Shown here piece by piece: positions 26,372 through 40,100 of a stretch of DNA of 64,000 nt. This stretch comes from Serripes groenlandicus (lineage: Eukaryota > Mollusca > Bivalvia > Cardiida > Cardiidae), in NCBI GenBank assembly GCA_031761405.1, contig JASEVX010000353.1, positions 1 to 64,000 on the forward strand. The letters run 5' to 3'. Within the stretch, counting starts at the first letter, position 1. Every line of letters starts with the position of its first letter. The notes beneath the pieces were generated by a model that had not been told where the DNA came from, did not search any database, and saw only the letters and a program-made list of their open reading frames with translations. The translations under genes were made by a program, and so were the position numbers.

Positions 26372-27009
26372 GAATTAAACCATTACCAAGTGCACTTATT
26401 TTACTCTTTAAATTAGAAAACAATTGAAGATTATAAAGAAAAACCTTGGCAAATTAAACTACGTGTATATATATTTTTGAGACATAGAAGAAAATAAGAG
26501 AAAGAGCACACTAAATTTTATAGATTATAATTTCACCTTTTCTAACCATGTTTGTAAAAGATGAATGCAGAAGAGGTTTTAAAATATGCTTCTTGGAATG
26601 AAATGATTCATATGCAACAATCTTAATTGCTTCTTTAGAACAGCTATCAAAATAGGTGCATGCTTTGAAAATGGTGAAAATCATAGGTCATCATTTCCTA
26701 TCATTGTTTAAACACTTTCCCATATGCAGGCACATTTTTATACATCTGCAGTAGATGACTTCAGGAAACATTTTGAGCAAGTTATCTTTTGCCACAATGT
26801 TTTCAACTTTAATTCTGTAATTAACAAATTATAATTTCATCCAGAGAGAATTTCCATATTTTTTGGGCCGAGATAAATTAAATCATTTGCTGCAGATTTG
26901 TTGTAATTGGAAAAGACAAAAGAGCCTTTACCTGTAATTCAGATACTGATAAATCAAATAAAAATACAAAGCCCTAACTAAGTTTTTCAACATTGCATGC
27001 ATAGATGTC
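26372..27009. other. Gene-free stretch with a decayed MITE
   Basis: A degraded TTAA-MITE lies at about 26,707-26,925 (CACTTTCCCATATGCAGGCA, then GTTATCTTTTGCCACAATG, then GCTGCAGATTTGTTG). Nothing else is recognisable. Confidence 0.6.
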
Positions 27010-27471
27010 TTAACCTATTCCCATATACAGCAAAACTTTTGAAAATATCTAAGGCAAAAAACATGGAAAATCCCCATAAATGAAGGTATAATTACTGAAA
27101 AAAGTTGGAAAACGTTGTGGCAAAAGGAGAAATTGCTCGCTTTGAGCAATTTCTTCTTTCGTCACAATTCTTTCAAAAGGTCGTCTGCTGCAAAGGCGTA
27201 TGAATTGAATTGAATGTATATTGTTTTATGGCGCATCGACAGCTAAGGTCATTTAGCGCGCAATTAAATTTAATTATTCATGATCCCTTGGTAAACAAAC
27301 CAGTACTAGGCTAGAAAATGTGCCTTGCCCAAGGGCACTCCACCATGACCGTAGTGCCGCGACTGGGGATCAAACCCGGGACACCCGGTTTCGAAATCCC
27401 CGACGCTAACCACTCAACCACAGCGGATTCCTAAAGGCGTCTGAAAGCATGTTTATGTGGGAAAGGGTTAA
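27010..27471 (+). mobile_element. TTAA-MITE split by a SINE
   Basis: Starts TTAACCTATTCCCATATAC. The palindromic core GAAAACGTTGTGGCAAAAGG / TGAGCAATTTCTTCTTTCG is present, and it ends ATGTGGGAAAGGGTTAA. The right arm is interrupted by the SINE at 27,200-27,432. Confidence 0.85.
27200..27432 (-). mobile_element. tRNA-derived SINE inserted in a MITE, with target-site duplication
   Basis: Flanked by an 8 bp duplication, AAAGGCGT, at 27,192-27,199 and 27,433-27,440. The minus strand gives a tRNA-like head with A-box-like TGGTTGAGTGGTTAGCG and B-box-like GGGTTTGATCCC. The plus-left end ATGAATTGAATTGAATG is the simple-repeat 3' tail. Same family as 38,507-38,738. The promoter boxes belong to the SINE, so this is not a tRNA gene. 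Confidence 0.9.
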
Positions 27472-27481
27472 GTATTTTAAT

Positions 27482-27576
27482 TATTTGGAAGCCAGCATGG
27501 TCGAGGTGAATATTTGCTGTAAGATCTGAGGCAGCTTCTTGGTGTCCATACAGACGAATGAATGGCCCATTCGTAG
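27482..27576 (-). pseudogene. Truncated duplicate of the last VWA8 exon
   Basis: The minus strand reads L-R-M-G-H-S-F-V-C-M-D-T-K-K and continues to T-M-L-A-S-K-stop, in frame, about 530 bp downstream of the real last exon (28,014-28,122). Similarity includes the bases between the stop codon and an adjacent MITE end (GGGAAAGGGTTAAG), so exon and MITE edge were duplicated together. The first five codons and the splice acceptor of the true exon are absent; no AG lies just upstream. Over the compared 27 codons I count two amino-acid changes (I to V, N to K), six silent changes and a TGA/TAA stop change. It could be a dead fragment, an alternative 3' end, or gene conversion from another copy. Confidence 0.8.
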
Positions 27577-27774
27577 ATTTTGATATTTTTGTACATTTCA
27601 ACATACGGTGCAGTGTATAAATGCCTGAATCATGTACTCTTGCATAAGGTAAATTGATTTTAAGGACACAGAACTGAATAAGTAATTTTTTTCACTACTT
27701 CATTTCCTTTTTATCCTTGATTTTCATAATTATATGTATAAAGAAGAAATTTAAAATTCTAATTTGTTATTAGT

Positions 27775-28004
27775 TTAACCCTTTCCCTCATATAGACACT
27801 TTCTGACGCCTCTGCAGCAGACAGCTTTTTGAAAACATAGTGACAAAAGAAGAAATTGCACAAAATGTGCAATTTCTCCTTTTGCCACAATGTTTTCCAT
27901 TTTTTGTCATAGGTTATCTATTCAATTATGGAGATTTTCTATTTTTTGACAAAATACGTTCAAAGTCGTCTGCTGCAGAATTGCCGTATGAGGGAAAGGG
28001 TTAA
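27775..28004 (+). mobile_element. TTAA-MITE, complete, next to the VWA8 stop codon
   Basis: TTAA flanks at 27,775-27,778 and 28,001-28,004 enclose 222 bp. Left end CCCTTTCCCTCATATAGACA and CGCCTCTGCAGCAGACAGC; palindromic core GTGACAAAAGAAGAAATTGC / GCAATTTCTCCTTTTGCCAC; right end GTATGAGGGAAAGGG. Its right edge lies 9 bp from the VWA8 stop codon, so the VWA8 3' UTR should read through it. Confidence 0.92.
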
Positions 28005-28013
28005 GAATTTAAA

Positions 28014-28122
28014 TCATTTTGAAGCCAGCATGGTGGAGGTGAATATTTGCTGTAGAATCTGAGGCAGGTTCTTGGTGTCCATGCAGATGAAGGAATGGCC
28101 CATTGGTAGCTGTTTGGTAAGT
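28014..28122 (-). CDS. VWA8: VWA8 exon 20 of window (last exon, stop codon)
   Basis: Acceptor CTTAACCAG at 28,123; two bases from the previous exon plus A make Arg. It encodes L-T-K-Q-L-P-M-G-H-S-F-I, then M-D-T-K-N-L-P-Q-I-L-Q-Q-I-F-T-S-T-M-L-A-S-K and TGA at 28,016-28,014. It ends the VWA domain and is highly conserved in the family. Confidence 0.95.
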
Positions 28123-31100
28123 CTGGTTAAGATAGAAGAAACCATAGTTATACATTCTGTAAACCCTTTCCCAATATACAGACACTTTCTGACTCCTCTG
28201 CAACAGACGACATTTGAAAACATTGTGGCGATAGGAGAAAGTGCTCAAAATTAGCTATTATACTTTCGTTTACAAGTTCATCTTTTGCAGATTTGTTGTA
28301 TGAGGGAAAGGGGGATTAATAAATAAGATAATTACTCAAACAGTTGTAAACTATAGAGGAGCACAACCCTTTCCCACATGCAAACATGTTGACACATCTG
28401 CAGCAGACGTCTTTTTAAAACATTTAGGCAAAAGAAGAAATTTCTCAGAACAACTTATCCTATTGCAACAATGTTTTCAAATCTATTCATTGTTTGTTTT
28501 AACCCTTTCCCTCATATAACAATTTTGTAGCAGACGACTTTGAAAAGATATTGACAAAAATCTTAAAAATCTCAATAAATGAGAGTTCAACTATTAAATA
28601 GAGTTGAATTTACTGTGGCAAAAGGAGAAATTGCTTGTTTTGAGCAATTCCTCCTTTTGTCACAGTGTTTTTAAATGTCGTCTGCAGCAGAGGCGTCAGA
28701 AAGTGTCTGTATGTGGGAAAGGGTTAACGCTGCTTTCAAAAAAAATTCAGTTATAGCATGGCATTTCATTGGTAAGTTTCCAGTACAATTGATCTATTTA
28801 TCCTGACACCAGCGAGTAAGTCCAAATGCTAACCCAACAATCCTAAGTCTCAAGGAGGGAAAGCCATTACTTCCCGTTTTTAAAGTATTTGTTATGAGCC
28901 GGCTGGGGATCAAACCTGCCCACTAGGCTGTGTGTGCGCATTATAGCAAAGTGTTTCATATAAAAGTGTCCCGATATGATATTTTAAATGATGATCATTT
29001 CAAAGTTAAAGGTTAACCAATTTGACTTGTATTAAACAGCCACCTGTCAACAGCAACATACTTTTTTTATCCTCCTCTGGATGGCTGCATAAGGCAAGTT
29101 TGACTGTACAAATGATGCTTAACCTTTTCCCCCATGTAGTAGCTTTTTTGACGCCTCTGCAGCAGACAACTTTTTAAAAAATTGTTGCAAAAGCAGAAAT
29201 TGCACATGATGAGCAATTTCTCTTTTTGCCAGAGTGTTTTCAACTCTTTTCTAATTACACTTTAATTTAAAGAGGTTTTCCATATTTTTACCACGATGTT
29301 TCTAAGTTGTCTGCTGCAGATTTGTTGTATGTTAGAAAGGGTTATACTTTACCTTATAGCTTGATCTCCAAGGGAGCCAACAAAAATAGCATAAGCGTTC
29401 ACTTTGTCATTGCTTCTTAGAATTTCACCAAACTTGGAAGGGGAAATACCATAGCGTTCAAAGTTAGCATCACTTAATACAATCAAGAAAGCCTCATCTG
29501 TTTCTTCTTTAGCCAATGAATCAATGGCATATTTTGTTGCTTGAAGGGTCGAGTCGCCACTCAGGCAGAATTGTGAATGTGCGTGCATCGTCTGGAAAAA
29601 TAAATAAACAGTTAACACCTCTCACATATCGGCAGCAGACTACTTTGGAAAACATTGTGTCAAAAGGAGAAGTTGCTCATGATGAGCAATTTCTCCTTTT
29701 GACACAATGTTTTCTACTTAATTTGATATCTTTTTTTTCATTTATGGAGGGCTCCTATATTTTGACTTATTGATTTTAAAGTGGTCTGCTGCAGATTGAT
29801 TGTATGTCGGAAAGGGTAAACAGTTCAGTATAAAGAAAATGAAGACTGTTTAACCCTTTGCATGATTGAAACAGATGACATTTAACGACTATGCAGCAGA
29901 TGACTTTCGAAAGCAATTGTGGCAGAATGGTGAAATTGATCAAAATGCGCTATTGTCCCCATTTCTACAATGTGTTTATTCTCTATATAAGTTATATTTC
30001 CATCTGTCCAAATGATACAGGTTATCAAAGAAAACAGATGTAAAAAAACAGTAAAACAGTTTTTATTTGTGTGAGATTAATTTTCGCTAAAATGTTGCAA
30101 ATTGACTTCTTTGCAAATTCATAATCATTGTGAAAAATGTCCGGACATCCCAAATATGCTTCTTTAGCCGATTTGATATAAATGTATGATCTTAACTGAT
30201 TTGTAGCTGGTATACTGCATTCTCCCTCGAGTGTTGACAACTTGGTTCAAACCATTCATGCAATATAGTAGAGATTTTCACCACACATAGCCTCTCGTTA
30301 ATAAGGCTGTTTGAACAATTTAGCTCGTTAATGACTTTTCTAGTACCAGATGGAATTCTTTTATCTATATTTCACCCTATAACACCATGCAGCTAGTCAT
30401 AACAATGTGTTCAACCAGTGTGATAAATATTCTGCACCGCTTCCAGTTTTTGACAAACCCAATGTCACCAATTCAAGAATTAAAAAGAAAAAGGGTTTTT
30501 TTGACAAAAATTGCGAAAGTTTGACCTCACGAATTTATAGGGGTTTACAGTATCATATCAAGTAAATGGTTAAAGATCTTACCTTTGTAATTTTGAGCCT
30601 CTCCTTGTTATTTTGGGGAGGTTTCTCAAAACTCGTCAAATGGACTTTGTAATCTTCCCCTGAATGTCCAACAACATCAAACTGAAAGGAAAACAAAATA
30701 ACACTGTCAATACCTTGTAGGAGTAGGTTAAAGGTCAAGGTCATATGATAATAGACATTGGTGTCACTTTAAAAGTCTTGTCACATTGATTGCACCAGCC
30801 TCATATAAAAGCTTTCTCACATATAGGTAAATGGTTGTGTCTAGTGTTAACATTTTTGCCCATGACAAACAGGGCAAACACTTACGTAATTTGTAACCTA
30901 AAATCTCTAAAAGGTTGAGAAAATGTTTTGGGCAAATTTTAACCCTGGAACTGCCTAACAAGCAAGATTGGACAACTTTGGGGATTCCACAAACGACGAA
31001 GTTCACCTACCCGCTACAGGTTTTCTTAAGACAGAGGCATAAAAATGGTTTACCCTTTTCCACATACAGGTGCAGTTCAATGCATCTACAGTGGACAACT

Positions 31101-34100
31101 TTAGAAAACATTGTGGCAAAAGATGAATTGGCTCTTATTTAGTAATTTCTCCTCTTGCCATAATACATTTATCATCCACTCAATTCATTTCTGGATTTTT
31201 TTCTTCCATGTTTTTGACATTATGTTTTTAAAATAGTCTGTTGCAGTTTTGTTACACGTTAACCCTTTCCCCCATACAGAGGTATTTTGACCAATCTGCA
31301 TTGTGGCAAAAGGTGAAATTACTCATTATGTTTTCAAAAGTCTTCTGCAGAAAGAATCTGTATTTGGGTGTTTGAAAAGATTTAAACAAAGATTCATATC
31401 TCTATATAATTAATATTTTTGAACAATATTTTTACATTGATGACATTAAAATACGCTTCACTAAATGCATTGCTTTGTTTTTATATATTACAAATAACGT
31501 ATAATCTTCAACTCTTTCCCTCTAACAACAAATCTGCAGCAGACGACTTTGAAAATATCTAGGCAAAAAATAGGAAAATATCTATAAGTGAAAGTATGAT
31601 CATTGAAAAAAGTTGAAAACATTGAGGTAAATGGAGAAATTGCTCATTATGAAAAAATGCTCCTTTTGCAATAATGTTTTCAAAAGGCTTATGCTGCAGA
31701 GGCCTCAGAAAGCGTCTGTATATGGGAAAGGGTTTGGGGTTAAATTACCTTAATCTTCTCCTCATATCCCTCCAACGCCTCCATGGCCATTATCACAGTT
31801 TCCATTTCACGTTCAAGTCGGCCATCATAGCTGTTAAATCTGTACATGCTTCCAGACACGTCCACCAGCAGACGTAACTTCTTAGGATGCTCTTGCGGTG
31901 AACCCATCTGAAAATTCAACAAAGGCGGAGCTCTAGATAAGCAGCGTATTTCGTGTCCTTAACTCATTCCCTCATACAGACGTGTTTTAACGCCTTTGCA
32001 GCAGACGACTATTAAAAACATTGTGGCAGAAAGAGAAATTGGTCATTATAATAATTTTCTCCTTTTGACAAAATGTTTTGCACTCTATTCGATTATTATA
32101 CTAGATTTTCACATTTTTGACGAAAAGTTTTCAAAGTTGCAGATTTGTTGTATGTAGGAAAGGTTTAATTCTCTGTTCGATCCTCAAACCATATATTTTT
32201 GGCACTTATAAGAAGCATTCAAGATGTTTCATTTCAGTACTACATTTTCCCATATACAACAAATTTTCAGCAGACCACTTTGAAAGTATCTTTGCAAATT
32301 TGTAATAAATTTGAAAACATTGTGGCTAAAGTTTTCTGCTGCAGATGTGTCAGAATGCGTCTGCAGGTGGGAAAGGGTTAATCAAAATATTCAAGAGGGG
32401 CTTGAGAAATTACCCATTACAAACAATCTCTTCTTTTCACATGTTCAAATATTGCCCCCTTATGAAGTGTGAAAAGTTGATTGTATTTCTGACAGAATTA
32501 AGAGAGAAATTCAAACCAATTTGACATGGTTCTTGATAAAACACCTTTAAGAGTGTTCTCTTTTGAAATGTCAGAAAAAACTGTATATCTATATTGTTAT
32601 ATATTTAAACAAGCTGAATACATGTACTAGAATGGAGTGCTCCCCGGAGCACGTGTGTCACCTGCCGGCGCCTTGTCAGAAAATTTTAATTTTTGATAGA
32701 AAAGGGGCAATAACTCTGATATAAAAAATATTTGGATTATCCCCCTTTTGTGAACCCATCACAAAAATTGATATAAACATTTGTCCGAAGTTTCAATCCA
32801 ATCCTTTGAGCAGAAAAAAAGTAATTTGAATATTTGACAGAAAAGGGGCAATAACTCTGATATGAACATATTTGGATTATCCCCCTTTTGTGAACCCATC
32901 ATACACATTGATATAAACATTTGTCAGAAGTTTCAATCCGATCCTTTGAGTAGATTAAATTTTTGACAGAAAAGGGCCAATAACTCTGATATAAAAATAT
33001 TTGGATTATCCCCCTTTTTGTGAACCCATCATACACATTGATATAAACATTTGTCAGAAGTTTCAATCCAATCCTTTGAGTAGAAAAAAAGTTATTTGAA
33101 AATTTAAATTTTTGACAGAAAAGGGGCAATAACTCTGATATAAAATTATTTGGATTATCGCCCTTGTGTGAACCAATCACACACATTGATAAAAACATAT
33201 GTCAGAAGTTTCAATCTAATCCTTTGAGTAGAACAAAAGTTATTTGAAAACGTGACGAAAAAAGTGTGACGGACAGACAGACAGACAGACGCCGGATAAA
33301 AAAAAAATAGACAGACAGACGTCGAATAAAAAAAAAAGTAACATTTGTCAGAAGTTTCAATCCAATCCTTCGGGTAGAAAAAAAGTTATTTGAAAATTTA
33401 ATTTTTTGACAGAAAAGGGGCAATAACTCTGATATAAAATTATTTGGATTATCCCCCTTTTGAGAACCAATCACACACATTGATATAAACATTTGTCAGA
33501 AGTTTCAATCTAATCCTTTGAGTAGAAAAAAAGTTATTTGAAAACATGACGAAAAAGTGAGATTTTTTGACAGAAAAGGGGCAATAACTCTGATATAAAA
33601 ATTATTTGGATTATCCCCCTTTTGTGAACCAATCACACACATTGATATAAACATTTGTCATAAGTTTCAATCTAATCCTTTGAGTAGAAAAAAAGTTATT
33701 TGAAAACGTGACGAAAAAGTGTGACGGACAGACAGACAGACAGACGGACAGACAGACAGACAGACAGACGGACGGACGGACAGACGCCGGATAAAAAAAA
33801 AAGTAATCCCTAAGTGCCTACCATGCTACGCAGGTGACACAACGAGGTGCAGTCAAAAAGTTCCCGGACTGATGATATATATTAGACAATTTTGACGTCC
33901 GATTATGACAAAACTTGTCATGCATATATCCCAACTACAGTATTACATTTTGTTAGCAGAATTAATAACATAGCATCAGTATTTTAATAGAAAATGCTAT
34001 TTATTATATTATACTACATACGCTACGGAGCACTTTGAAATATTAATGATAATGTATTTTTCCCACTGCTTATTATTACTAGTTATGCGATAATTTGGCG

Positions 34101-37100
34101 CCGTTTTATTGTGAGAATTTACATGACGTCACATCAACGTCATCTCTAATAACTCTTGCAAAACAACCGTCATTGCGTAAGAATTAACGGATTTATGTGC
34201 ATCATATTATGAAGCAATGGACGCAATCGCTGCCGTGGAAACGTCGACGTCATCCGAGCGAACGGAGCAACGGGCAATCATTAAATTTTGTGTGAGAGCG
34301 GGAATGTCACCAACTGAAACATGGAAATTCTTGAATCCTGGTGATGGATTAAGGAAATGTTCAAGGACGATTGTATTTGATTGGCACAAGCGTTTTCGGG
34401 ATGGTCGAGATGATGTTAGTGACAATAAGAGAAGCGGTAGACCACATGATAGCGAAAGTATCGACAAAGTGCGGATCGTGTTGCATTGAGCCACGAAAAT
34501 GTACACAAAATATTGACTCAGGGGAATGTCAAAAGTATGTGCAAGATGGGTGCCCTGCCTTTTGTCGGAAGAAAATATGAATACCAGGATAGAAGCATCT
34601 GAGAAATTTCTACGGCGCTGGAAAAAGGAAGGTGATCGATTCTTAAATCGCATCATTACCACGACGAAACATGGGTAAACTTTTATGATCCTGAAACGAA
34701 GAGAGAGTCCATGGTGTGGAAAACAGGGTCTTCGCCACCACCTAAGAAAGCTATGAGATCGAAATCATCAAAGAAAATAATGTACATTTTCTTCATGGAC
34801 ATACAAGCGTCTACCCTGACGTCATTTATTTGAGCGGACGTTGTGAGAACATAAGTGATGTTAGAAGTGATCCGTTCGGCGTGAGGGATGTTTCTTTGCT
34901 ATGTAAAATTGATTGTTTTATATGTGACTGTTATTTAAAATTTGTACAGTCATATAGAATTTTGTTTTTTCTTTATTATGATATAATTTTTATTTCTCTA
35001 CACCAAAGACTGACATCAGTAAAAAGGCAGTCCGGGAACTTTTTGACTGCACCTCGTACTTTGTGGGAAATGGAGAAATGTATTGTTTTGTCAGCTTGAT
35101 GTGTCATATTCCATCCATATCAGGAAAAAGTTCAACCCTCTCACACATCTGTAGGAGATAACATATAAAAACATTGTGGAAAATAAATCCAGAGCAATTT
35201 CTCCATTTGCCACAATGTTTTAACTTCTGTGCAATAATTAAGTTTTCAGAGATTTTCCATACTTTTGCCCAGATGTTTTCAAAGTCACCTGCTAAGAATA
35301 GTTGTATGAGGGTTAACTCTTTCCCACATACAGATGCTTTTTGACGCCTCTGCAGCTGACAACTTTTGAAAACATAAAGAGCAATTCCTCCTTATGCCAT
35401 AATGGTTTCAACTCTTTTTAAGAATAATCATTTCATCTATAAAGATATTCCACATTGAGATGTTTTCAAAGTCGTCTGCTTAAGATTTGCTAAACGTGGG
35501 TTAAAAGAGATTCCCAGTATGTTTTGTTTACCTCTGGCTCCTTTTCCCCTCTCCTTCTGTACACATTTTTCTCTCCTGTCAGTCCATCGATCAGCTTGGC
35601 ATCATCAAGATCTCCATAAGTCTGATTCTTTAACCACTGTCGCTCCTTACCTTTAGCCTGAAAACATGGAAATATTATCTTATATTGTAATCAGTTTTAT
35701 TACATACCTGCACATTTTCCAGAGGATTTCAAAGTGTTCAATATTGAATTTTGCAAGATACTTTTTGAGATGACGATTTTAAAAGAATTCATTATAACCA
35801 AATAAGGCAAAACAGTCCAATCCCTGGTGGCCATGCTTATCATCCAATCAAGATGGCTTGAAGGATATGATTGAAGGTCACCATAGGAACATTTCTACCA
35901 AATTATTTGAAAATCGGCCAACCAGTTTTTGAGAAGAAGAATTTTAAAGTGTTTTCATTTGGTTGCCATGGAAACCAGAATTCTGAATGGATCCAAAAAA
36001 TTGAAGGAATTCTGGAGAGAACATTGAGAGGATGCTTGCTGCGAAGTTTCATCCCAATTAACCCACTGGTTACTAAGGAGAAGATGTTGACAGACGGACG
36101 ACGAATGCCGAACATAGGGCAATCACAATAACTCACCTTCAGCACTTCCTGCTCAGGTGAGCTAAAAACAGACTTTGTCACAAGATTTAGTAAATAATTG
36201 GTAAATACATGTAAATGTAATTAAAAAAACATTATAATTTACAATACAATCAATATCATCATGACTTACATAATTATTATCATTATAATTATCATTATCA
36301 TTATTACAAACTTAGTATGCTAGTACATGTCGGAACTACTATCAAATAGTACCAGCAACAACATAAATTAAATAAATAGTAAATACTTGTTATTGAGAAA
36401 TTATTATTATTCTAATTATCATTTTATTATCATCAAAATTATTATTATTATCATTATAATTATCAATATTGTCATTATCAGTAGTGCTTCCTGGTACATT
36501 CACATATAAGACCTGCTATCATGTATTGTTTAAGAAAGCCATAGCCAGTTTCTGCCACAATAAAATACCAATGTGTATACATGTAGTACAGTCTTTGTTA
36601 AGTCTTTTTGCAACAAGTTCTAATAGACAATATAGCAGATACTGGAGTCATTGCTGACAAATTGTTTCTACATAAGTCATTGGGACCCATAGGAAAGTCA
36701 GAGAATATATTTGAGTCTGCAAGTGTTCCTAGACTCATCTCCAATATAAGACCTGCTATCAAATAATACCTGTAAACTGTCAATGATGACCCGTAAGGAC
36801 TGCACTTGTCTTCGGACACTTTTAGAAAAGCTTTCATAAGTGTCTGCATCATATTCACTCATCTGAATTTCTTTTAGCCTGAAACAGATTTGTTTGTTTT
36901 TTATTGTATATTTCTTTTAACCCTTTCCCACTTGCAGACACATCTGCAGGAGATGACTTTGAAAACATTGTGGGAAAAGGAGGAATTGCTCATGATGAGC
37001 AATTTCACCTTTTGCCATAATGTTTTCAACTTAATTCAATAATTATACTTTCACCTTTTGTCATAAAAGTCTGCTGCATTGTAGAGATGTTTCACATTTT

Positions 37101-40100
37101 TGCCTGGATGTTTTCAAAGTCGTCTGCTGTAGATTTGTTGTATGTGGGAAAGGGTTACAAAAGCTCAGTAAATATTGCCTCTTTGCCAAAATATTTTCAA
37201 CTTTATTAAATAATTGTTCTTTCATTTATAAATATATTGTTTCCATATTTTTGCCTGATTTTTTTCAGAGTAATCTGCTGCAGATTTGTTGGATGTGGGA
37301 AAGGGTTAAAAGTTAACAAGAGTGTTAAAAGCAACACATGTGCCATCTGCCAATATGTAAGACGGACGATAAAGAAGGGATTCTTGTGTGTGTCTCATCC
37401 TGCCAAAAAAAAAATTGGATGAAATTTGTTGAAATTATGTCATATAGATGCTTTCTGATGCCTCTCAAGCCACAATGGTACAAACTATGTAATTTTCAAA
37501 GGAATTCAAAGGAATTGGATGAAATCTGTTGAATCTATGTTAACCCTTTCCCTCATATAGATGCTTTCTGATGCCTCTGCAGCAGACAACTTTTGAAATA
37601 ATTGTGACAAAAGAAGAAATTGCTCAAAACAAGCAATTTCTCCTTTTTTCACCATGTTTTCAACTATTGTCATTTCATATAAAGGAAGTTCCCAAATGTT
37701 TTCATGTATGTTTTCAAAATCGTCTCCTGCAGATTTGTGGTATAAGAGAAAGGGTTAAAACATTGTGGCAATCTGTGTGTGGGAAATGGTTACTATACTG
37801 TTTTAGTCAGTGTTGTCAATAATATCATACCTTTCCTTAAAGGCTTTTTGTGACATCTCCCTAGCAGCCTTCAACACCTGAAGTATATAATAGAAACATA
37901 ATATATATTACGTATTAACCCTTTCCCATATACAACAAAATTACAAAAGACCTCTTGTAAACATCCATACAAAATTGGAAAATCTCTATATTTGAAACAA
38001 TTATTATTAAGTAGAGTTGAAAACAAATGTGGCAAAAGGAGAAATTGCTCATCATGATCAATTTCTGATTTTGCCACTATGTTTTCAAGGTCGGGCTCCA
38101 GTAACTCAGTTGGTAGCAATGTGGGTTGTGAATCCAGGGGTTGTGAGTTCAAATCCCAGCTCAGCCTTCATTCATTCCGATGTTTTACAAAAGTCACTGT
38201 GACAAGCGTCATTTGTCTTTCACCAATTGGCCAACAGTCTATATGGAAAAAGCAGCCAGTTGCTTGGAAAGTATGTTGTGTGGAGAACTGGTGTGAGAAA
38301 GCTAGGAAACAAATGAATAGGTGAACTGGCTGCCGTGAAATGACTGAACAATTGTTGAAAACGGCATTAAGTCCCAATAAATCAATCAATTTCAAGGTCG
38401 TCTGCTGCTGAGGCATCAGAAAGAGTCTGTATGTGGTAAAGGATTTGTGTTTAAACTTACTTATGGCCCTGTCACACCAGAATGTTTTTTTTAGGCCAAT
38501 GCATGAATGAATGAATGAATGTATATTGTTTTATGGCGCATCGACAGCTAAGGTCATTTAGCGCGCAATTAAATTTAATTATTCATGATCCCTGGGTAAA
38601 CAAACCAGTACTAGGCTAGAAAATGTGCCTTGCCCAAGTGCACTCCACCATGACCGTAGTGCCGCGACTGGAGATCGAACCCGGGACACCCAGTTTCGAA
38701 ATCCCCGACGCTAACCACTCGACCACAGCGGATTCCTTGGCCAATGCATGAGTAGCGCGTTTAAAATAATTGATAGGCTGGCAAATGCTGAACTTTCACA
38801 GAAAAAGTCAAGTGGAAACATGATTTCAGCGTGTCCATAGCGTTGATAACGGGTTCATAGCGTATACCAGCTATACTGATTTGAAGATAACATAAGACAG
38901 TGTATCACCAGCGCGTGAGTAACGCGCTAGTTTCGCACTCAATGACTGCCTAGCATGTAAGTAGCCAGCGTACTGCCATGTGATTGTTTATATATAGCTT
39001 ATGGCCCTGTCACACACTGGCAAACTCTGGAAATTTTAGGTATGTTGAAAAATGAAGTTTTGCCTCAGCGTAAAACAGTGTGTCCCAGCGTGAGAGTAAT
39101 GCACTCAGTGTGTTGCTAATGTTGGCCTAGCATTGATCAGCGTTTGCAAGCGTGATGCCGAAATTCCAACACGTTCCTCACATGTTTGCCTAAAGCGTTC
39201 TGGTGTGACAGGGCCATTAGAGAGGATGGATGGTTGGACAAACAACGGTAATGTGATCCCTATGTGTTTCCTTGCAAAGACAGGCGTGACAAACAATGAC
39301 CAAATCGACTTGAAAACTTTATGGCAAAAGGGGAAATTGTTCATCTTTTTATAAACTGTCTGCTGCAGACACATCAAATTGTGTATGCATGTCATGATGT
39401 GAGAAATAGTTACGACATACACCGTTGTTAAAGACAGACAATACCAACAATAGCACTTACATGTTCCGGGACATTGTCTTTTTCCCACTGTGCTACTTGT
39501 GCCACATTGTGGCCGGCATCCAGTCTATACGGTCCACCAATACCACCAAGACCAGCAGTATTACTACCACCTGATTAAAAACAAGAAGTGTTTCTTGAAA
39601 TTACAATGGCCCTAGGCGGCAACAAAGGTTTGCTTCTAGAAAACCAACTGTAGCTTTATTTATGACAAATGTATGTAAATATTTTGCCTATGCTTCCGTG
39701 CTAGCTAATCCAAATGGACAGAAGTCAGAAATTTCTTCTGTGACTAAAAGCTGCTCACTGCAGAGCCAGATTATTTTGCGCAGATGCCTATATTAATCTG
39801 AATCAACACTGGATGAAGATGCCCTATGGTTGTTGACTTAAGCAGTGTGCTCCTGGATCGTCTACTCTACACAGGTCGAGAACAATTTAAGATTAGGCTT
39901 GATAGACCATGGCTCAATTATCCTTTAACAATTCTATATCTAAATTTTACTTCAAATTTTCAAGATGTTTCATTTTATACACAGACAACTTCTGTAAAAC
40001 ATTGTGGCAAAAGGAAGAATTGCTCATTGTAAATATTGTTTTCAACTTAAACCATTTGCTTAACTTTTATTCATCCAATTTTCCATTGTTTTATGTAGAT

